From Limosilactobacillus antri DSM 16041 (lineage in GTDB: Bacteria > Bacillota > Bacilli > Lactobacillales > Lactobacillaceae): 64,000 bases of DNA. Position 1 is the first letter of the stretch, and each line of letters opens with the position of its first letter. The stretch covers positions 16,183 to 80,182 of the forward strand of contig NZ_GG700732.1 of the NCBI RefSeq assembly GCF_000160835.1, given 5' to 3'. Of the stretch, positions 39,110 to 48,431 are shown piece by piece. Both the position numbers and the translations under genes were made by a program. The notes beneath the pieces are model-generated. The model was not told the origin of the DNA and searched no databases. It saw nothing but the letters and a program-made list of their open reading frames with translations.

Positions 39110-40426
39110 ATGAATGAACAAATTTCAGCAAGTCAGCTTAACGCGGCTGGCCACTTGATGATCGGTGGCTGTGACAGCTTAGATCTGGCTCAGCAGTACG
39201 GCACGCCCCTGGTGGTTTATGACGTCAGCCGAATCCGCCAGCAGATCCGGGCGTTTAAGCGGGTCTTTGAGGATAACCAGGTTGATTATGCGGTCAGTTA
39301 CGCCAGCAAGGCCTTTGCGGCAATTGCGATGTACCAGCTTGCTGACCAGGAAGGCGCCCACGTGGACGTGGTTTCCGGCGGGGAGATGTATACAGCATTA
39401 AAAGCGGACTTCCCGCTATCACACGCCAGCTTTCATGGCAATAACAAGTCGTATGACGAGTTAGTGTTAGCAGTTAAGAATAATATCGGCGTGGTGGTCG
39501 TTGATAACTTTTATGAGATCACGTTGTTAAACCAAGTGCTGGCTGACTTGGACGCCCACGTCAAGGTCATGCTCCGAATCACGCCGGGGATTTCGGCCCA
39601 CACTAATAAGTACATCCAGACCGGCCAGGTTGACAGCAAGTTTGGCTTCGACTTGGAATCCGGTCAGGCGGACCGGGCACTGGAAGCCGTCCTGGCGTCG
39701 CCACGGATGACGATGGTTGGCCTTCACGCCCACATCGGTTCCCAAATTTTTGAACTGGCGGGGTTTGAAGGGGTTGCCAATAAGCTAGTGGCGGTGGCCA
39801 GCCATTGGCAGCAGAAGTATGACTACCAGGCTCAGGTGATTAACGTTGGCGGGGGCTTTGGGATCCGTTACACGAAAGCCGACCAGCCGCTGCGCCCCGA
39901 AGAGTTTGTTGATGCCATCATCAAAGCAATCAAGGCGGCAGTTACCCCGACCGCCCTGGAGATGCCGGCCATCTGGATCGAGCCGGGACGGTCAATCGTG
40001 GGTCCCGCCGGTTTCAACCTCTACACGGTTGGTTCCCGGAAGGACTTGCCCGGCTACCGGCCGTTTGTAACCGTTGACGGGGGGATGGGGGATAACATCC
40101 GGCCCGCCCTGTACCAGGCAGAGTATGAAACGGTCCTGGCAAGGGATCCGCAAGCACCATTGACGGAACACGTTCGTCTGGCTGGTAAATATTGCGAAAG
40201 CGGCGATATTTTGAGCCAAGACCAGGCGCTGCCGGCGACGAAGCCGGGCGACGTTCTCGCGATGCTGGATACTGGAGCCTATGGTTACGCGATGGCCTCC
40301 AATTACAACCGGAACCCCCGGCCAGCGGTCGTCTTTGCCGAAAATGGGCATTCCCAGCTGGTAATCGAACGGGAAAGCTATGAAGACCTGGTTCGCTTAG
40401 ACCGGCCGTACACCGCAAATAATTAA
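39110..40426 (+). CDS. lysA: Diaminopimelate decarboxylase
   Basis: The 438-residue PLP enzyme converts meso-DAP to lysine. The PLP Lys is in VSYASKAFAA near residue 65, HAHIGSQIF near 207, the phosphate loop GGGFGIRY near 247 and EPGRSIVG near 295. CESGDIL near 363 contains the Cys that completes the partner active site. I chose ATG 39110 after GGAGGAATTAGTG; upstream in-frame starts lie inside the riboswitch. First gene of the lysine-controlled operon. Confidence 0.96.
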   Translation: MNEQISASQLNAAGHLMIGGCDSLDLAQQYGTPLVVYDVSRIRQQIRAFKRVFEDNQVDYAVSYASKAFAAIAMYQLADQEGAHVDVVSGGEMYTALKADFPLSHASFHGNNKSYDELVLAVKNNIGVVVVDNFYEITLLNQVLADLDAHVKVMLRITPGISAHTNKYIQTGQVDSKFGFDLESGQADRALEAVLASPRMTMVGLHAHIGSQIFELAGFEGVANKLVAVASHWQQKYDYQAQVINVGGGFGIRYTKADQPLRPEEFVDAIIKAIKAAVTPTALEMPAIWIEPGRSIVGPAGFNLYTVGSRKDLPGYRPFVTVDGGMGDNIRPALYQAEYETVLARDPQAPLTEHVRLAGKYCESGDILSQDQALPATKPGDVLAMLDTGAYGYAMASNYNRNPRPAVVFAENGHSQLVIERESYEDLVRLDRPYTANN

Positions 40427-40456
40427 CGTATATTATAGGAAGAAAGAGTGATTAGA

Positions 40457-41167
40457 ATGGCAGAATTAGACGCGCAAGCAATCATTAACTACATTGGCAA
40501 TGCACCTAAGAAGACCCCGGTGAAGGTGCTGCTAAAGGGGGCCGTTGACCAGTTGAATTTCCCAGCTGATGTCCAGGCCTTTGCGGAAGAAAAGACGGCC
40601 ACCCTTTACGGTGACTGGGCGGTTATTAAGCCGTTCTTAGCCGCAAACGACGACCGGATTGAAGACTATCACGTTGAAAATGATGCCCGTAATTCGGCAG
40701 TGCCCCTGCTGAACCTTAAGGAAATCAACGCGCGGATTGAACCCGGGGCGATTATCCGGGACAAGGTGTTGATCGGCGATAATGCCGTTATCATGATGGG
40801 GGCAATTATCAATATCGGTGCGGAAATCGGTGCCGACTCCATGATTGACATGGGGGCGGTCCTCGGCGGCCGGGCGATTGTCGGCAAGCACTGCCACATT
40901 GGTGCGGGAACGGTCCTGGCCGGGGTTGTGGAGCCAGCCAGTGCCCAACCGGTGCGGATTGACGACGACGTCCTGATCGGGGCTAATGCGGTGGTTATCG
41001 AAGGGGTACACGTTGGTAAAGGGGCCGTAGTGGCGGCCGGAGCAATCGTTACCCACGACGTTGAAGCTGGGACAATGGTCGCCGGGGTTCCCGCCAAGTT
41101 TATTAAGCGGGTCGACCAGCAGACCAGTGACAAGACCGCTTTGGAAGACGACTTGAGGAAGTTATAA
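40457..41167 (+). CDS. dapH: Tetrahydrodipicolinate N-acetyltransferase
   Basis: The 236-residue acetyltransferase starts the acetyl branch of DAP synthesis. The N-terminal [11 protein letters not shown] region and a left-handed beta helix of hexapeptide repeats ([18 protein letters not shown] onward, about residues 95-205) identify DapH/DapD. The start is taken at ATG 40457 ([10 protein letters not shown]); GTG 40448 is possible, with AGGA at a better distance. Its stop overlaps the next start by one base. Confidence 0.94.
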   Translation: MAELDAQAIINYIGNAPKKTPVKVLLKGAVDQLNFPADVQAFAEEKTATLYGDWAVIKPFLAANDDRIEDYHVENDARNSAVPLLNLKEINARIEPGAIIRDKVLIGDNAVIMMGAIINIGAEIGADSMIDMGAVLGGRAIVGKHCHIGAGTVLAGVVEPASAQPVRIDDDVLIGANAVVIEGVHVGKGAVVAAGAIVTHDVEAGTMVAGVPAKFIKRVDQQTSDKTALEDDLRKL

Positions 41168-42321
41168 TGGTATTAGATGAAGAACAACTCATTCAGATCC
41201 GGCGGCACCTGCACACGATCCCAGAGCTAGCCCTCCACGAAACGATGACCCACGAATACCTGCTCCAGGTGGTCAGGAGTTTTAAGCAGGACTACCTAGA
41301 AATTAGGGAAACCCCTGAATTGCCGACTGCCCTATTCGTGCGGGTAAAGGGGACGGCACCCCAGCGGACGATCGGCTACCGGACGGACATTGACGCTTTA
41401 CCGATTACTGAACAGACGGGCCTGCCCTTTGCGTCGCAGCATCCTGGTGTGATGCACGCGTGCGGCCATGATATTCACATGACGGTGGCCCTGGGGGTTT
41501 TAAACTACTTTGCAGAACACCAGCCGCAGGATAACCTGCTCTTCTTCTTCCAGCCGGCTGAAGAGAGTGATTATGGCGGCAAGCGGGCCTACGAAGCCGG
41601 CTTGTTTGCTGGTAAGTGGCGGCCGGATGAATTTTATGGCCTGCATGACAACCCGGACTTGCCGGCTGGGGCGATCGGCTGCCGGATGGGGACCCTCTTT
41701 GCCGGGACTACGGAGGTCAACATTGACCTTGAGGGTCAGGGCGGCCACGCGGCCTATCCCCAGGATGCTAACGATACGGTGGTTGCGGCGGCGGCACTGA
41801 TCATGCAGGTGCAGACGGTCATTTCCCGCAGTATTGACCCGATCCAAAGCGGGGTCGTTACCCTCGGCAAGATTCGCGGTGGTGAGATCCGCAACGTCAT
41901 TGCTGGTCACACCCGGATCGAGGGGACGATTCGCGGCCTTACCCAGGCGATGATTGAAAGCATTGATGACCGTTTGCGGGATCTCTGTGCGGGAATTGGC
42001 CGCAGCTTTAATATGAAAGTCAACCTGGAGTTAAACCAGGGGGGCTACTGGCCGGTTGAGAATAATCCGCAATTGACCAAGTTCTTCATTAACTATATGA
42101 AGCAGGCCCCGAACGTGGACTTCGTAGAAACCGCGCCCGCAATGACGGGTGAGGACTTTGGCTTCTTACTGGCGAAATTCCCCGGTACGATGTTTTGGCT
42201 GGGGGTCGATGACGACTCGCAGCTGCACTCGGCAACGCTGACCCCCCAAGAGTCAGCAATTAAGCGAGGCGTTGACGCCATTACTGGTTTTATGGAAGCA
42301 AGGATGAATAAGGAGGAATAG
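41167..42321 (+). CDS. N-acetyldiaminopimelate deacetylase (M20 family)
   Basis: The 384-residue M20 metallopeptidase-like hydrolase has RTDIDALPI near residue 72, HACGHDIHM near 97 with metal ligands, EES near 134 and [11 protein letters not shown] near 193. In this operon it should remove the acetyl group from N-acetyl-LL-DAP, releasing LL-DAP for DapF. Its ATG overlaps the dapH stop. Family members alone can act on other N-acyl amino acids; the context settles the call. Confidence 0.92.
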   Translation: MVLDEEQLIQIRRHLHTIPELALHETMTHEYLLQVVRSFKQDYLEIRETPELPTALFVRVKGTAPQRTIGYRTDIDALPITEQTGLPFASQHPGVMHACGHDIHMTVALGVLNYFAEHQPQDNLLFFFQPAEESDYGGKRAYEAGLFAGKWRPDEFYGLHDNPDLPAGAIGCRMGTLFAGTTEVNIDLEGQGGHAAYPQDANDTVVAAAALIMQVQTVISRSIDPIQSGVVTLGKIRGGEIRNVIAGHTRIEGTIRGLTQAMIESIDDRLRDLCAGIGRSFNMKVNLELNQGGYWPVENNPQLTKFFINYMKQAPNVDFVETAPAMTGEDFGFLLAKFPGTMFWLGVDDDSQLHSATLTPQESAIKRGVDAITGFMEARMNKEE

Positions 42322-42323
42322 TT

Positions 42324-43244
42324 ATGCGCTTAGCAGATGCGGACCTTTTAACGGCGATTGTCACGCCCTTTGACGACCAGGGGCAAATTGACCTGGCCAG
42401 CCTTGAGAAGCTGACCAACTACCTGATTGATCAGGGAAGCAATGGCTTTGTGATCGGTGGGACGACGGGTGAAACGCCAACCCTGACCCACGATGAAAAG
42501 ATTAAATTATACACGGAGTTTGGAAAGATTGTTGCAGGCCGGGTTCCGGTAATTGCCGGGACGGGGAGCAACAACACTGCCGAAACGATCCGCTTTACCA
42601 ATGAGGTTGCGGCAATCCCGGGAATCGACTACGCCCTGGTAGTTGTTCCGCCGTACAACAAGCCGAACCAGCGGGGGATGAAAGCGCACTTTACCGCGGT
42701 GGCGGACCAGTCCCAGCTGCCGATTGTGATGTATAACATTCCCGGCCGGACGGGGGTCAAGATGACTGCCCAAACAATTGTTGAGCTCTCGCAGCACCCC
42801 AACATTGCAGCGGTTAAACAGTGTGCTTCGTTAGAGGAACTGGAAGCGATCGTCGAAGGACGCGCGGACGATTTTGCCGTCTTTACCGGCGAGGATGCCC
42901 AAGCCCTGACCGCCCGGGTGCTCGGGGCTAACGGGGTGATTTCGGTGGCGGCTCACAGCTATGCTCCCCAAATGCGGCGGATGTACGATGCCCTTTACCA
43001 GGGTGATTACCAGGAGGCTGGCCGGCTGCAACGCTGGCTGACCCCACGGATGGCGGCCCTCTTCATGTACCCATCACCGTCGCCGGTGAAAGCGGTCTTA
43101 AATGCCCAGGGCTTTCGGACGGGCACTTGCCGCTTGCCGATTCTGCCGCTGGACGAGGAAGAACAGCGGTCGCTGGCGGCAGCATTATCCCTGCCGGCAG
43201 ACCAGTTGCTAAAGAAGCAGTTGCCACTTAACTTGGGGGAATAG
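42324..43244 (+). CDS. dapA: 4-hydroxy-tetrahydrodipicolinate synthase
   Basis: The 306-residue aldolase joins pyruvate and aspartate semialdehyde. [10 protein letters not shown] near residue 45, catalytic Tyr in [10 protein letters not shown] near 136 and the Schiff-base Lys in AAVKQCAS near 164 are visible. Start ATG 42324 lies behind AAGGAGG, 2 nt after the deacetylase stop. Its stop directly abuts the dapB start. Confidence 0.96.
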   Translation: MRLADADLLTAIVTPFDDQGQIDLASLEKLTNYLIDQGSNGFVIGGTTGETPTLTHDEKIKLYTEFGKIVAGRVPVIAGTGSNNTAETIRFTNEVAAIPGIDYALVVVPPYNKPNQRGMKAHFTAVADQSQLPIVMYNIPGRTGVKMTAQTIVELSQHPNIAAVKQCASLEELEAIVEGRADDFAVFTGEDAQALTARVLGANGVISVAAHSYAPQMRRMYDALYQGDYQEAGRLQRWLTPRMAALFMYPSPSPVKAVLNAQGFRTGTCRLPILPLDEEEQRSLAAALSLPADQLLKKQLPLNLGE

Positions 43245-44027
43245 ATGATGAAGAAAGTATTGATTGCGGGTGCCGCTGGTGCGATGGGGCAAAAAGCGGT
43301 GGCTCTGGTAAACAGCCTGACGGACGTTGAATTAACCGCGGTCCTGGCGCCCCACGCTACGGCAGACCAGCGCGCCCAGCTCCAACTCGGGCCCCAAGTA
43401 AAGCTCTACCAAGACCGCGCTCAAATTGATCCTAAGGTGGCAGACATCTGGCTGGACTTCACCGTTCCGGCGGCCGTTTACGAAAACGTCCGCTTTGCGC
43501 TTGATCATGGCATGGCACCGGTGGTCGGCACCACGGGATTAACTGACGAGCAGGAAGCTCAGCTGGTTGCGGAAAGCAAGGAGAAGCACCTTGGCGGGGT
43601 AATTGCGCCCAACTTTGGAATGTCGGCGGTCCTGCTAATGAAGTTTGCCCGGGAGGCCGCTAAATACTTCCCGGACGTTGAAATAATTGAAATGCACCAC
43701 GCTGATAAGAAGGACGCGCCATCAGGGACCGCCCTGAGTACTGCTAAACTGATCGACCAGGTGCGGCCAAAACACGAAAGCAGCCCGGACGAAGTAACCA
43801 CCCTTGATCACGTGCGCGGTGGCGATTACCACGGGATTAAGGTTCACTCCGTCCGCCTGCCGGGCTACGTTGCCCATGAGCAGGTCCTCTTTGGCGGCAC
43901 GGGGGAGGCGCTAACGCTTCGCCAGGATTCCTTCGACCGCCAGTCATTTATGAGTGGGGTCAAGGTGGCCCTGGAAAAGGTCCTCGACCTGGATGAATTA
44001 GTAATCGGTCTGGAAAACATCTTATAG
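43245..44027 (+). CDS. dapB: 4-hydroxy-tetrahydrodipicolinate reductase
   Basis: The 260-residue NAD(P)H-dependent enzyme reduces the DapA product. IAGAAGAMGQKAV (residues 7-19) is the nucleotide loop. EMHHADKKDAPSGTA near 147 holds the catalytic His and Lys. Two adjacent ATG codons (43245 and 43248) can start it; the first abuts the dapA stop. Length is slightly below the E. coli enzyme. Confidence 0.96.
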   Translation: MMKKVLIAGAAGAMGQKAVALVNSLTDVELTAVLAPHATADQRAQLQLGPQVKLYQDRAQIDPKVADIWLDFTVPAAVYENVRFALDHGMAPVVGTTGLTDEQEAQLVAESKEKHLGGVIAPNFGMSAVLLMKFAREAAKYFPDVEIIEMHHADKKDAPSGTALSTAKLIDQVRPKHESSPDEVTTLDHVRGGDYHGIKVHSVRLPGYVAHEQVLFGGTGEALTLRQDSFDRQSFMSGVKVALEKVLDLDELVIGLENIL

Positions 44028-44038
44028 GAGGCGACACG

Positions 44039-45226
44039 ATGCCAACATTACCAACAGTACTGCAGGGAGTCGTCAATAAGCGGATTGCCGGCTTGCCACC
44101 TGCCCAAATTCGGGCCTTTGATGATGAAATCTCCGGGGTACCGGGGATCGTTAAGCTGACCCTTGGGGAACCGGATTTTAACGTTCCAGAGCACGTTAAG
44201 CACGCCGCGGTGGAAAGTATTCAACAGGATGATTCCCACTACTCAGCTAGTCGGGGGACAATGGAGCTGCGCCGAGCGATTAGCGACTACCTCAAGGCCA
44301 GCCGGCAGGTTAATTACGACCCGGCGACGGAGATCATTGTGACCGTAGGGGCCACAGAAGCAATTACGGCGACGACCTTTGCCCTGTTGAATCCCGGTGA
44401 TAAGGTGATCGTGCCGACCCCAATTTATTCCCAGTATTTTTCCAGTATTGCCCTAACCGGGGCACAGGCGGTAATCGTTAACACGGCGCCGGATGGTTTC
44501 TTGCTGACTGCGGACCGCTTGCGAAAGGCGCTGGCACAAGCGGGTGCTGGGGTCAAGGCGGTCGTCCTTAACTACCCGAATAATCCAACCGGGCGGAGCT
44601 ATTCCGCAGCTGAAATCGCGGAACTGGCGGCGGTATTGGCGGACCACCAGCTGATTGCAATTGCGGACGAAATTTATAGCGAGCTGGTCTATGACCGCCA
44701 GTTTAGCTCCCTGGCTAGTCAGCTACCTGGGCAAACGGTGCTGATTAACGGCCTCTCGAAGTCCCATGCCATGACCGGCTACCGGCTCGGCTACCTGGCT
44801 GCCCCAGCTGCCCTGGTGGAACAAATTTCCAAGATGCACTCCTTTATGGTGACGGCGGCCAACGATACCGCCCAAGCGGCGGCACTAGAAGCCTTGACCA
44901 ACGGGCGGGATGACCCGGCAATCTACCGTCAGCAATATCAGCAGCGCCGGGATCGTTTAGCAGCTGCAATGCGGGCGCTGGGCTTTGAAATTGCAATTCC
45001 AGACGGGGCCTTTTACCTGTTTGCAAAGATTCCTGCTCAGTACGGGGATGATGACTTCCGGTTTGCCCGCGACCTTGCCCAGCAGGCCCGGGTAGGGGTC
45101 ATCCCTGGTAGCGCGTTCGGCCCTGGTGGTGAAGGCCATATCCGCCTGTCTTACGCCGCTTCCGATCGCCAGATTGCGACGGTGATTGAACGCCTGCAGA
45201 CCTTCATGGCAAAGATTAATAAGTAG
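44039..45226 (+). CDS. patA: N-acetyl-LL-diaminopimelate aminotransferase (class I/II)
   Basis: The 395-residue fold-type I aminotransferase has VTVGATEAIT near residue 103, YPNNPTGRSYS near 180, IADEIYSELVY near 205 and the PLP Lys in NGLSKSHAMTGYRLGYL near 240. As the last gene of the DAP operon it should transaminate N-acetyl-2-amino-6-oxopimelate, the step between DapH and the deacetylase. Start ATG follows AGGAGGCGACACG. Confidence 0.9.
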   Translation: MPTLPTVLQGVVNKRIAGLPPAQIRAFDDEISGVPGIVKLTLGEPDFNVPEHVKHAAVESIQQDDSHYSASRGTMELRRAISDYLKASRQVNYDPATEIIVTVGATEAITATTFALLNPGDKVIVPTPIYSQYFSSIALTGAQAVIVNTAPDGFLLTADRLRKALAQAGAGVKAVVLNYPNNPTGRSYSAAEIAELAAVLADHQLIAIADEIYSELVYDRQFSSLASQLPGQTVLINGLSKSHAMTGYRLGYLAAPAALVEQISKMHSFMVTAANDTAQAAALEALTNGRDDPAIYRQQYQQRRDRLAAAMRALGFEIAIPDGAFYLFAKIPAQYGDDDFRFARDLAQQARVGVIPGSAFGPGGEGHIRLSYAASDRQIATVIERLQTFMAKINK

Positions 45227-45398
45227 TAAAATGGCTGCTCAGCCGCAAGTTTCTTCAAGAAGGTTAAATGAGAAAACTTTCATCGGAAAGTAACCGAGAT
45301 GTAAAATAGAAAGGGTTAACTTTTGTTTAATTTCGTGATACCTTGGCAGTATGCAATTGATGATTGCTTTAAATATTACTGAAACGGGAGTGTTTAAA

Positions 45399-45605
45399 GT
45401 GAGCAATAAACACGAAATTGAAGAAGAGCTGGCGCAAGCGGAGAGCCAACTGGCGACCCTTTGTCAAAGTGAGCAGCACCCGGTTGCCGATAGTGCGGAG
45501 ACGGTTACTATTCAGCCGACCTGCGGGGAGCAAATGACTTCGTTGCGGGAAGAATGCAGTCAGCTGCGAATTATCTTAGAAGCGATGGAAGCATCGGAAG
45601 ACTAA
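45399..45605 (+). CDS. Unknown small acidic protein
   Basis: The 68-residue protein (SNKHEIEEELAQAESQLATL...) is rich in Glu and Gln and is probably helical, with two Cys. I do not recognise a family. I chose GTG 45399, 8 nt after GGGAG, over an in-frame ATG at 45351. It is isolated between the DAP operon and a terminator. Confidence 0.55.
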   Translation: MSNKHEIEEELAQAESQLATLCQSEQHPVADSAETVTIQPTCGEQMTSLREECSQLRIILEAMEASED

Positions 45606-45634
45606 CGACTTAAATTTTAATAATGAATGAAAAG

Positions 45635-45658
45635 GGTGTGTGGCAATTGCCGCGCACC
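45635..45658. repeat. Short inverted repeat
   Basis: A 10-bp stem with two G-T pairs around an AATT loop lies just before the strong terminator that separates the convergent small gene and lipid kinase gene. Confidence 0.5.
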
Positions 45659-45666
45659 ATAAGCAT

Positions 45667-45711
45667 AAACACCCTCCAGCATTCGGCTTTGCCGAGTACT
45701 GGAGGGTGTTT
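45667..45711. terminator. Strong terminator between convergent genes
   Basis: A 13-bp perfect stem (45667-45679 with 45699-45711) contains a second TCGGC/GCCGA stem. The A-rich and T-rich ends allow use from both sides. Confidence 0.8.
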
Positions 45712-45733
45712 GTGTACTGTCCGATTCGCTTCC

Positions 45734-46666
45734 TTAGTGTTGCTGGCAGAAGGGGTAGCTGGCAGAAGTGATCGTCATGTCGAGAAACCGGTTTCCCAAG
45801 TTTTCGCCGTCGACCTGGCAAAATTCCAGTGAGGTTGTGGTCAGGTGAAGTTTTTCTCCTGACTGGTGGAGGGCCCAGCGTGAACCAGCAAGGCGGCCAT
45901 GATAAAACTGGCGGAGCTGCCACAGAGTGAGGGGCCAACCGTGTCGTTCAGCCACAATTAGGTCTAGGTCGGCCTTCTGAAGGCTGTTCGTAGTGGTCAT
46001 TTGAATGCGGCTGTCGGTAAAGGAGTGGTTGGCGACCAGCGCAATGTAGGCGGCTGGTGCTAATGTACGGCCAGCCGGCCCGTTGACCATCAGTTTGAAG
46101 GGTTGCTGGTTGTAAAGAATGGCACTTGCCTGGCTGAGAAAGGCTAGCCGCCCCCACCGGAATTTTGACCGCTTGGGCTGCTTGCGCTGGTTCAATAGTG
46201 CGGCGTCAAAGCCAATTCCGATGCTGTTTAAAAAGTAGCCGTCGTCGCCTTTGATGGCGTCATGGTAATGACCGATGTGGACTCGTTCGACAGCGTCAGC
46301 GGCGAGAACCTGCTGCAGGGCTGTGGTGGGCTCGAGGTCAATCCCGTAGGCGCGGGCGAAGCGGCTAAGCTTGCTGACCGGAATGTAGGCTAAGGGGAGC
46401 TGCTGGGCAGTTGCTGGTGTATTCTTGATGAGACCGTTCAAGACGTCGTGCAGGGTCCCGTCACCCCCGATTACCAGGACCGTCGTATCCGCTGTGGGGT
46501 GGGCAGCAGCCAACCGGCGGGCAAAATAGGCCGCACTGCTTGCATCCTTGGTAGCTTGCATTGAAAAGGCCGTCTGATTTTGCACTAGCTGTTGTTGGAT
46601 GGCCGGCCAGACCCGGGCACCGTTGCCGTTGCCAGCAGCTGGATTAAGAATAATTGAATAGTGCAT
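45734..46666 (-). CDS. Diacylglycerol kinase-family lipid kinase
   Basis: The 310-residue protein has NPAAGNGNG at residues 8-16 and VIGGDGTLHDVLNGL near 68, the nucleotide-binding signature of the YegS/DgkB/BmrU lipid kinase family, plus a beta-sandwich C-terminus. It may phosphorylate diacylglycerol or a related lipid. ATG 46666-46664 follows AGAGGAA at 8 nt; the in-frame TTG two codons earlier is too near the site. It is downstream of rpoY, separated by a terminator. Confidence 0.85.
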   Translation of the reverse strand: MHYSIILNPAAGNGNGARVWPAIQQQLVQNQTAFSMQATKDASSAAYFARRLAAAHPTADTTVLVIGGDGTLHDVLNGLIKNTPATAQQLPLAYIPVSKLSRFARAYGIDLEPTTALQQVLAADAVERVHIGHYHDAIKGDDGYFLNSIGIGFDAALLNQRKQPKRSKFRWGRLAFLSQASAILYNQQPFKLMVNGPAGRTLAPAAYIALVANHSFTDSRIQMTTTNSLQKADLDLIVAERHGWPLTLWQLRQFYHGRLAGSRWALHQSGEKLHLTTTSLEFCQVDGENLGNRFLDMTITSASYPFCQQH

Positions 46667-46697
46667 AAGCAATGTTCCTCTTTAGATGATGAGCAAG

Positions 46698-46731
46698 ACA
46701 AAAAAAGGGGCTGAGTTATTTTCCCAGCCCC
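46698..46731 (-). terminator. Terminator of rpoY
   Basis: On the minus strand GGGGCTG (46731-46725) pairs with CAGCCCC (46713-46707), with an inner loop, followed by seven T. Confidence 0.85.
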
Positions 46732-46743
46732 TGACAATCCTAA

Positions 46744-46956
46744 TTAAAATGTCGTGATTTTGAAGTTAGGATTTTGCTTCTCGTATTCCAGCGCTTTCGT
46801 GTCGAGTTGTTCAACGTATTCAATGTTGTAATCGGTATTGTGCTCAACCATTAATAACGCTTCCGCTTCGGAGTCCGCTTCGACGTAAATCGACCGCGTA
46901 TTTTCACGAACGGGGCGTTTGGCATTATCTGGTTGGAAGTATACTTTAAAAGTCAT
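46744..46956 (-). CDS. rpoY: RNA polymerase epsilon subunit
   Basis: The 70-residue protein FKVYFQPDNAKRPVREN, IYVEADSEAEA, YNIEYVEQLDTKALEYE, NFKITTF fits RpoY (YkzG, DUF1447), the small RNA polymerase subunit of Firmicutes that resembles phage Gp2. Start ATG 46956-46954 follows AAGGAG at 11 nt. It is its own transcription unit with a terminator downstream. Confidence 0.9.
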   Translation of the reverse strand: MTFKVYFQPDNAKRPVRENTRSIYVEADSEAEALLMVEHNTDYNIEYVEQLDTKALEYEKQNPNFKITTF

Positions 46957-47011
46957 TCTACTAAAAACTCCTTAATAGTAATGATGTTATGTTCTGTGAT
47001 TTACTTAAACT

Positions 47012-47020
47012 ATTTTAGCA
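47012..47020 (-). promoter_or_regulatory. Extended -10 promoter of rpoY
   Basis: On the minus strand TGC is followed by TAAAAT (47017-47012), about 55 nt before the rpoY start. Confidence 0.4.
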
Positions 47021-47097
47021 CATCTCCGGAGGGCTGTCTTAATAATTAGCAACATGGTATTATAATTTTAGTAAAGACAGGAGTGGGGGTCTGGTGG

Positions 47098-47544
47098 ATG
47101 AAAGTATTTTTAATTTGTTTGATTGCGGTCGTTTTGGTCGCGGGACTCTATGTGTGGGTGCACCGGATTTTGATTAACCGGGCCACAATCATGCTGCGGA
47201 AGCGGGCCCAACAGGTCACGGACCGCGCCGTTAACCAGTGCCTGCAGGACGACCTTGCCTGGAACCGAACGCTACAATCGGAACTGGTGGCCGACGTCTG
47301 GGGCAAGGGGGTCCTGGCGTTTGAATACCACTTCCCAGCGGCGGAACTCGCGGCAATGACGAGGGAACGATTGGAGAAGGAGCTCAATGCTTACGCCAGC
47401 AGCCACCAGCTGTCCAGCGATGGAAACTGCTTTGTTGTGACCGACTGGTGGCAGTATGAACAGGTTCAGCACGTTGACGTTGCCTACCTTTTAAATGAGG
47501 CAACTAAGGAATACGTTGCCGATTTAAAGAAAATTGACCATTAA
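47098..47544 (+). CDS. Unknown protein with N-terminal membrane anchor
   Basis: The 148-residue protein has a short hydrophobic N-terminal helix (KVFLICLIAVVLVAGLYVWV) that could be an uncleaved signal anchor, followed by a soluble helical part with WW and WQYEQVQHVDVAYLL. I do not recognise a family. ATG 47098 is chosen; GTG 47083 is possible, since AGGAG lies nearer to it. A TATAAT-like box is at 47061. It converges on def. Confidence 0.6.
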   Translation: MKVFLICLIAVVLVAGLYVWVHRILINRATIMLRKRAQQVTDRAVNQCLQDDLAWNRTLQSELVADVWGKGVLAFEYHFPAAELAAMTRERLEKELNAYASSHQLSSDGNCFVVTDWWQYEQVQHVDVAYLLNEATKEYVADLKKIDH

Positions 47545-47545
47545 T

Positions 47546-47623
47546 AAAGGGGATTACGCGTCGTTGTCAGCGCTCGCCCGGGAATCATTTCCGGGTGGCT
47601 GCCGCAGACGGGCAATCCCTTTT
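47546..47623. terminator. Compound hairpin between convergent gene pair
   Basis: An outer 10-bp stem (47546-47555 with 47614-47623) encloses an inner 8-bp CCCGGGAA stem (47577-47584 with 47588-47595). Short T runs flank it on both strands. It probably terminates the unknown gene and def. Confidence 0.6.
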
Positions 47624-47626
47624 GCT

Positions 47627-48187
47627 TTAGCTAATCATAATCGTATCGGCTGGGGCCTCAAAAGGCTGCTGCTTATTAATGTGGTCGTAGAAGAGCATCC
47701 CATGCAGGTGGTCAATTTCGTGCTGGCAGACAATTGCTGGGTAGTTCTTCAGGCGTACCTGGTGCTGCTCGCCGTTCGTGTCCTGGTAACGGAGGGTGAT
47801 CCGGTCGTGTCGGGGAACGTAGCCGGGGACGTCCTTATCTACGGATAAGCAGCCTTCACCCTCCGTTAGCGCACCGTATTGGACTGACTCGCTGACGATT
47901 ACCGGGTTGATGATTACGTCCTTGAATTCTGGCTTGCCGTCCTCTTCAGTTGCGGGAACCAACACGGCCGCCATCTGCTTGGATACGCCAACCTGGGGTG
48001 CCGCTAGCCCGACGCCCGCCCGGAGCTTGTACTTTTCGCAAAGCTGGGGATCCTGGCTGACTTCCAAGTATTCCATCATTTTTTTTGCAAGCGTCTGGTC
48101 TTCATCAGAGAGTGGAAAACTGACCTTTGCTGCTCGCTTCCGAAGAACGGGGTCACCGTCACGGACAATATCCTTCATCAAAAACAA
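47627..48187 (-). CDS. def: Peptide deformylase
   Basis: The 186-residue metalloenzyme removes the formyl group from nascent proteins. Motif 1 [10 protein letters not shown] near residue 58, EGCLSV near 109 with metal Cys, and HEIDHLHG near 155 with two metal His are intact. I chose TTG 48187-48185 ([11 protein letters not shown]) since GGAGGCGGAAAG is 8 nt away and family members begin MxxMKDI; an in-frame ATG at 48217 is upstream of that site. Confidence 0.94.
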   Translation of the reverse strand: MFLMKDIVRDGDPVLRKRAAKVSFPLSDEDQTLAKKMMEYLEVSQDPQLCEKYKLRAGVGLAAPQVGVSKQMAAVLVPATEEDGKPEFKDVIINPVIVSESVQYGALTEGEGCLSVDKDVPGYVPRHDRITLRYQDTNGEQHQVRLKNYPAIVCQHEIDHLHGMLFYDHINKQQPFEAPADTIMIS

Positions 48188-48277
48188 ACTTTCCGCCTCC
48201 AAATAATTTATTCTCATTAGCTAGTCTACCATTAACCACCAATCCGTGCATGAATAATTTACGGCGTCAATTGGTGG

Positions 48278-48291
48278 TGACAACGTTTACA
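48278..48291 (+). promoter_or_regulatory. Upstream cre-like site of pdh operon
   Basis: TGACAACGTTTACA matches 13 of 14 positions of the cre consensus TGWAARCGYTWNCW bound by CcpA. It lies about 50 bp upstream of a second site. Confidence 0.7.
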
Positions 48292-48330
48292 TTTGCGCGT
48301 TTTCTAGTCATTATCTGCTCAAAAAGTCTA

Positions 48331-48367
48331 TGAAAGCGCTTGTATTATGGTGAAAAATCGGTATACT
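48331..48367 (+). promoter_or_regulatory. pdhA promoter overlapped by second cre site
   Basis: TTGTAT (48340-48345), a 16-bp spacer and TATACT (48362-48367) form the promoter. TGAAAGCGCTTGTA (48331-48344) matches 13 of 14 cre positions and covers the -35, so CcpA bound here would be expected to repress. Confidence 0.75.
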
Positions 48368-48431
48368 AGAAACTGTAAGTAGGCAATCGCTTATATATGA
48401 TGTTAATTGGATTTGGAAAGGGATGTTTATA

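Noticed and set aside
45623..45832. Small + strand ORF over the terminator and lipid kinase end
   Set aside because: It passes through a strong hairpin and the antisense of a clear gene.
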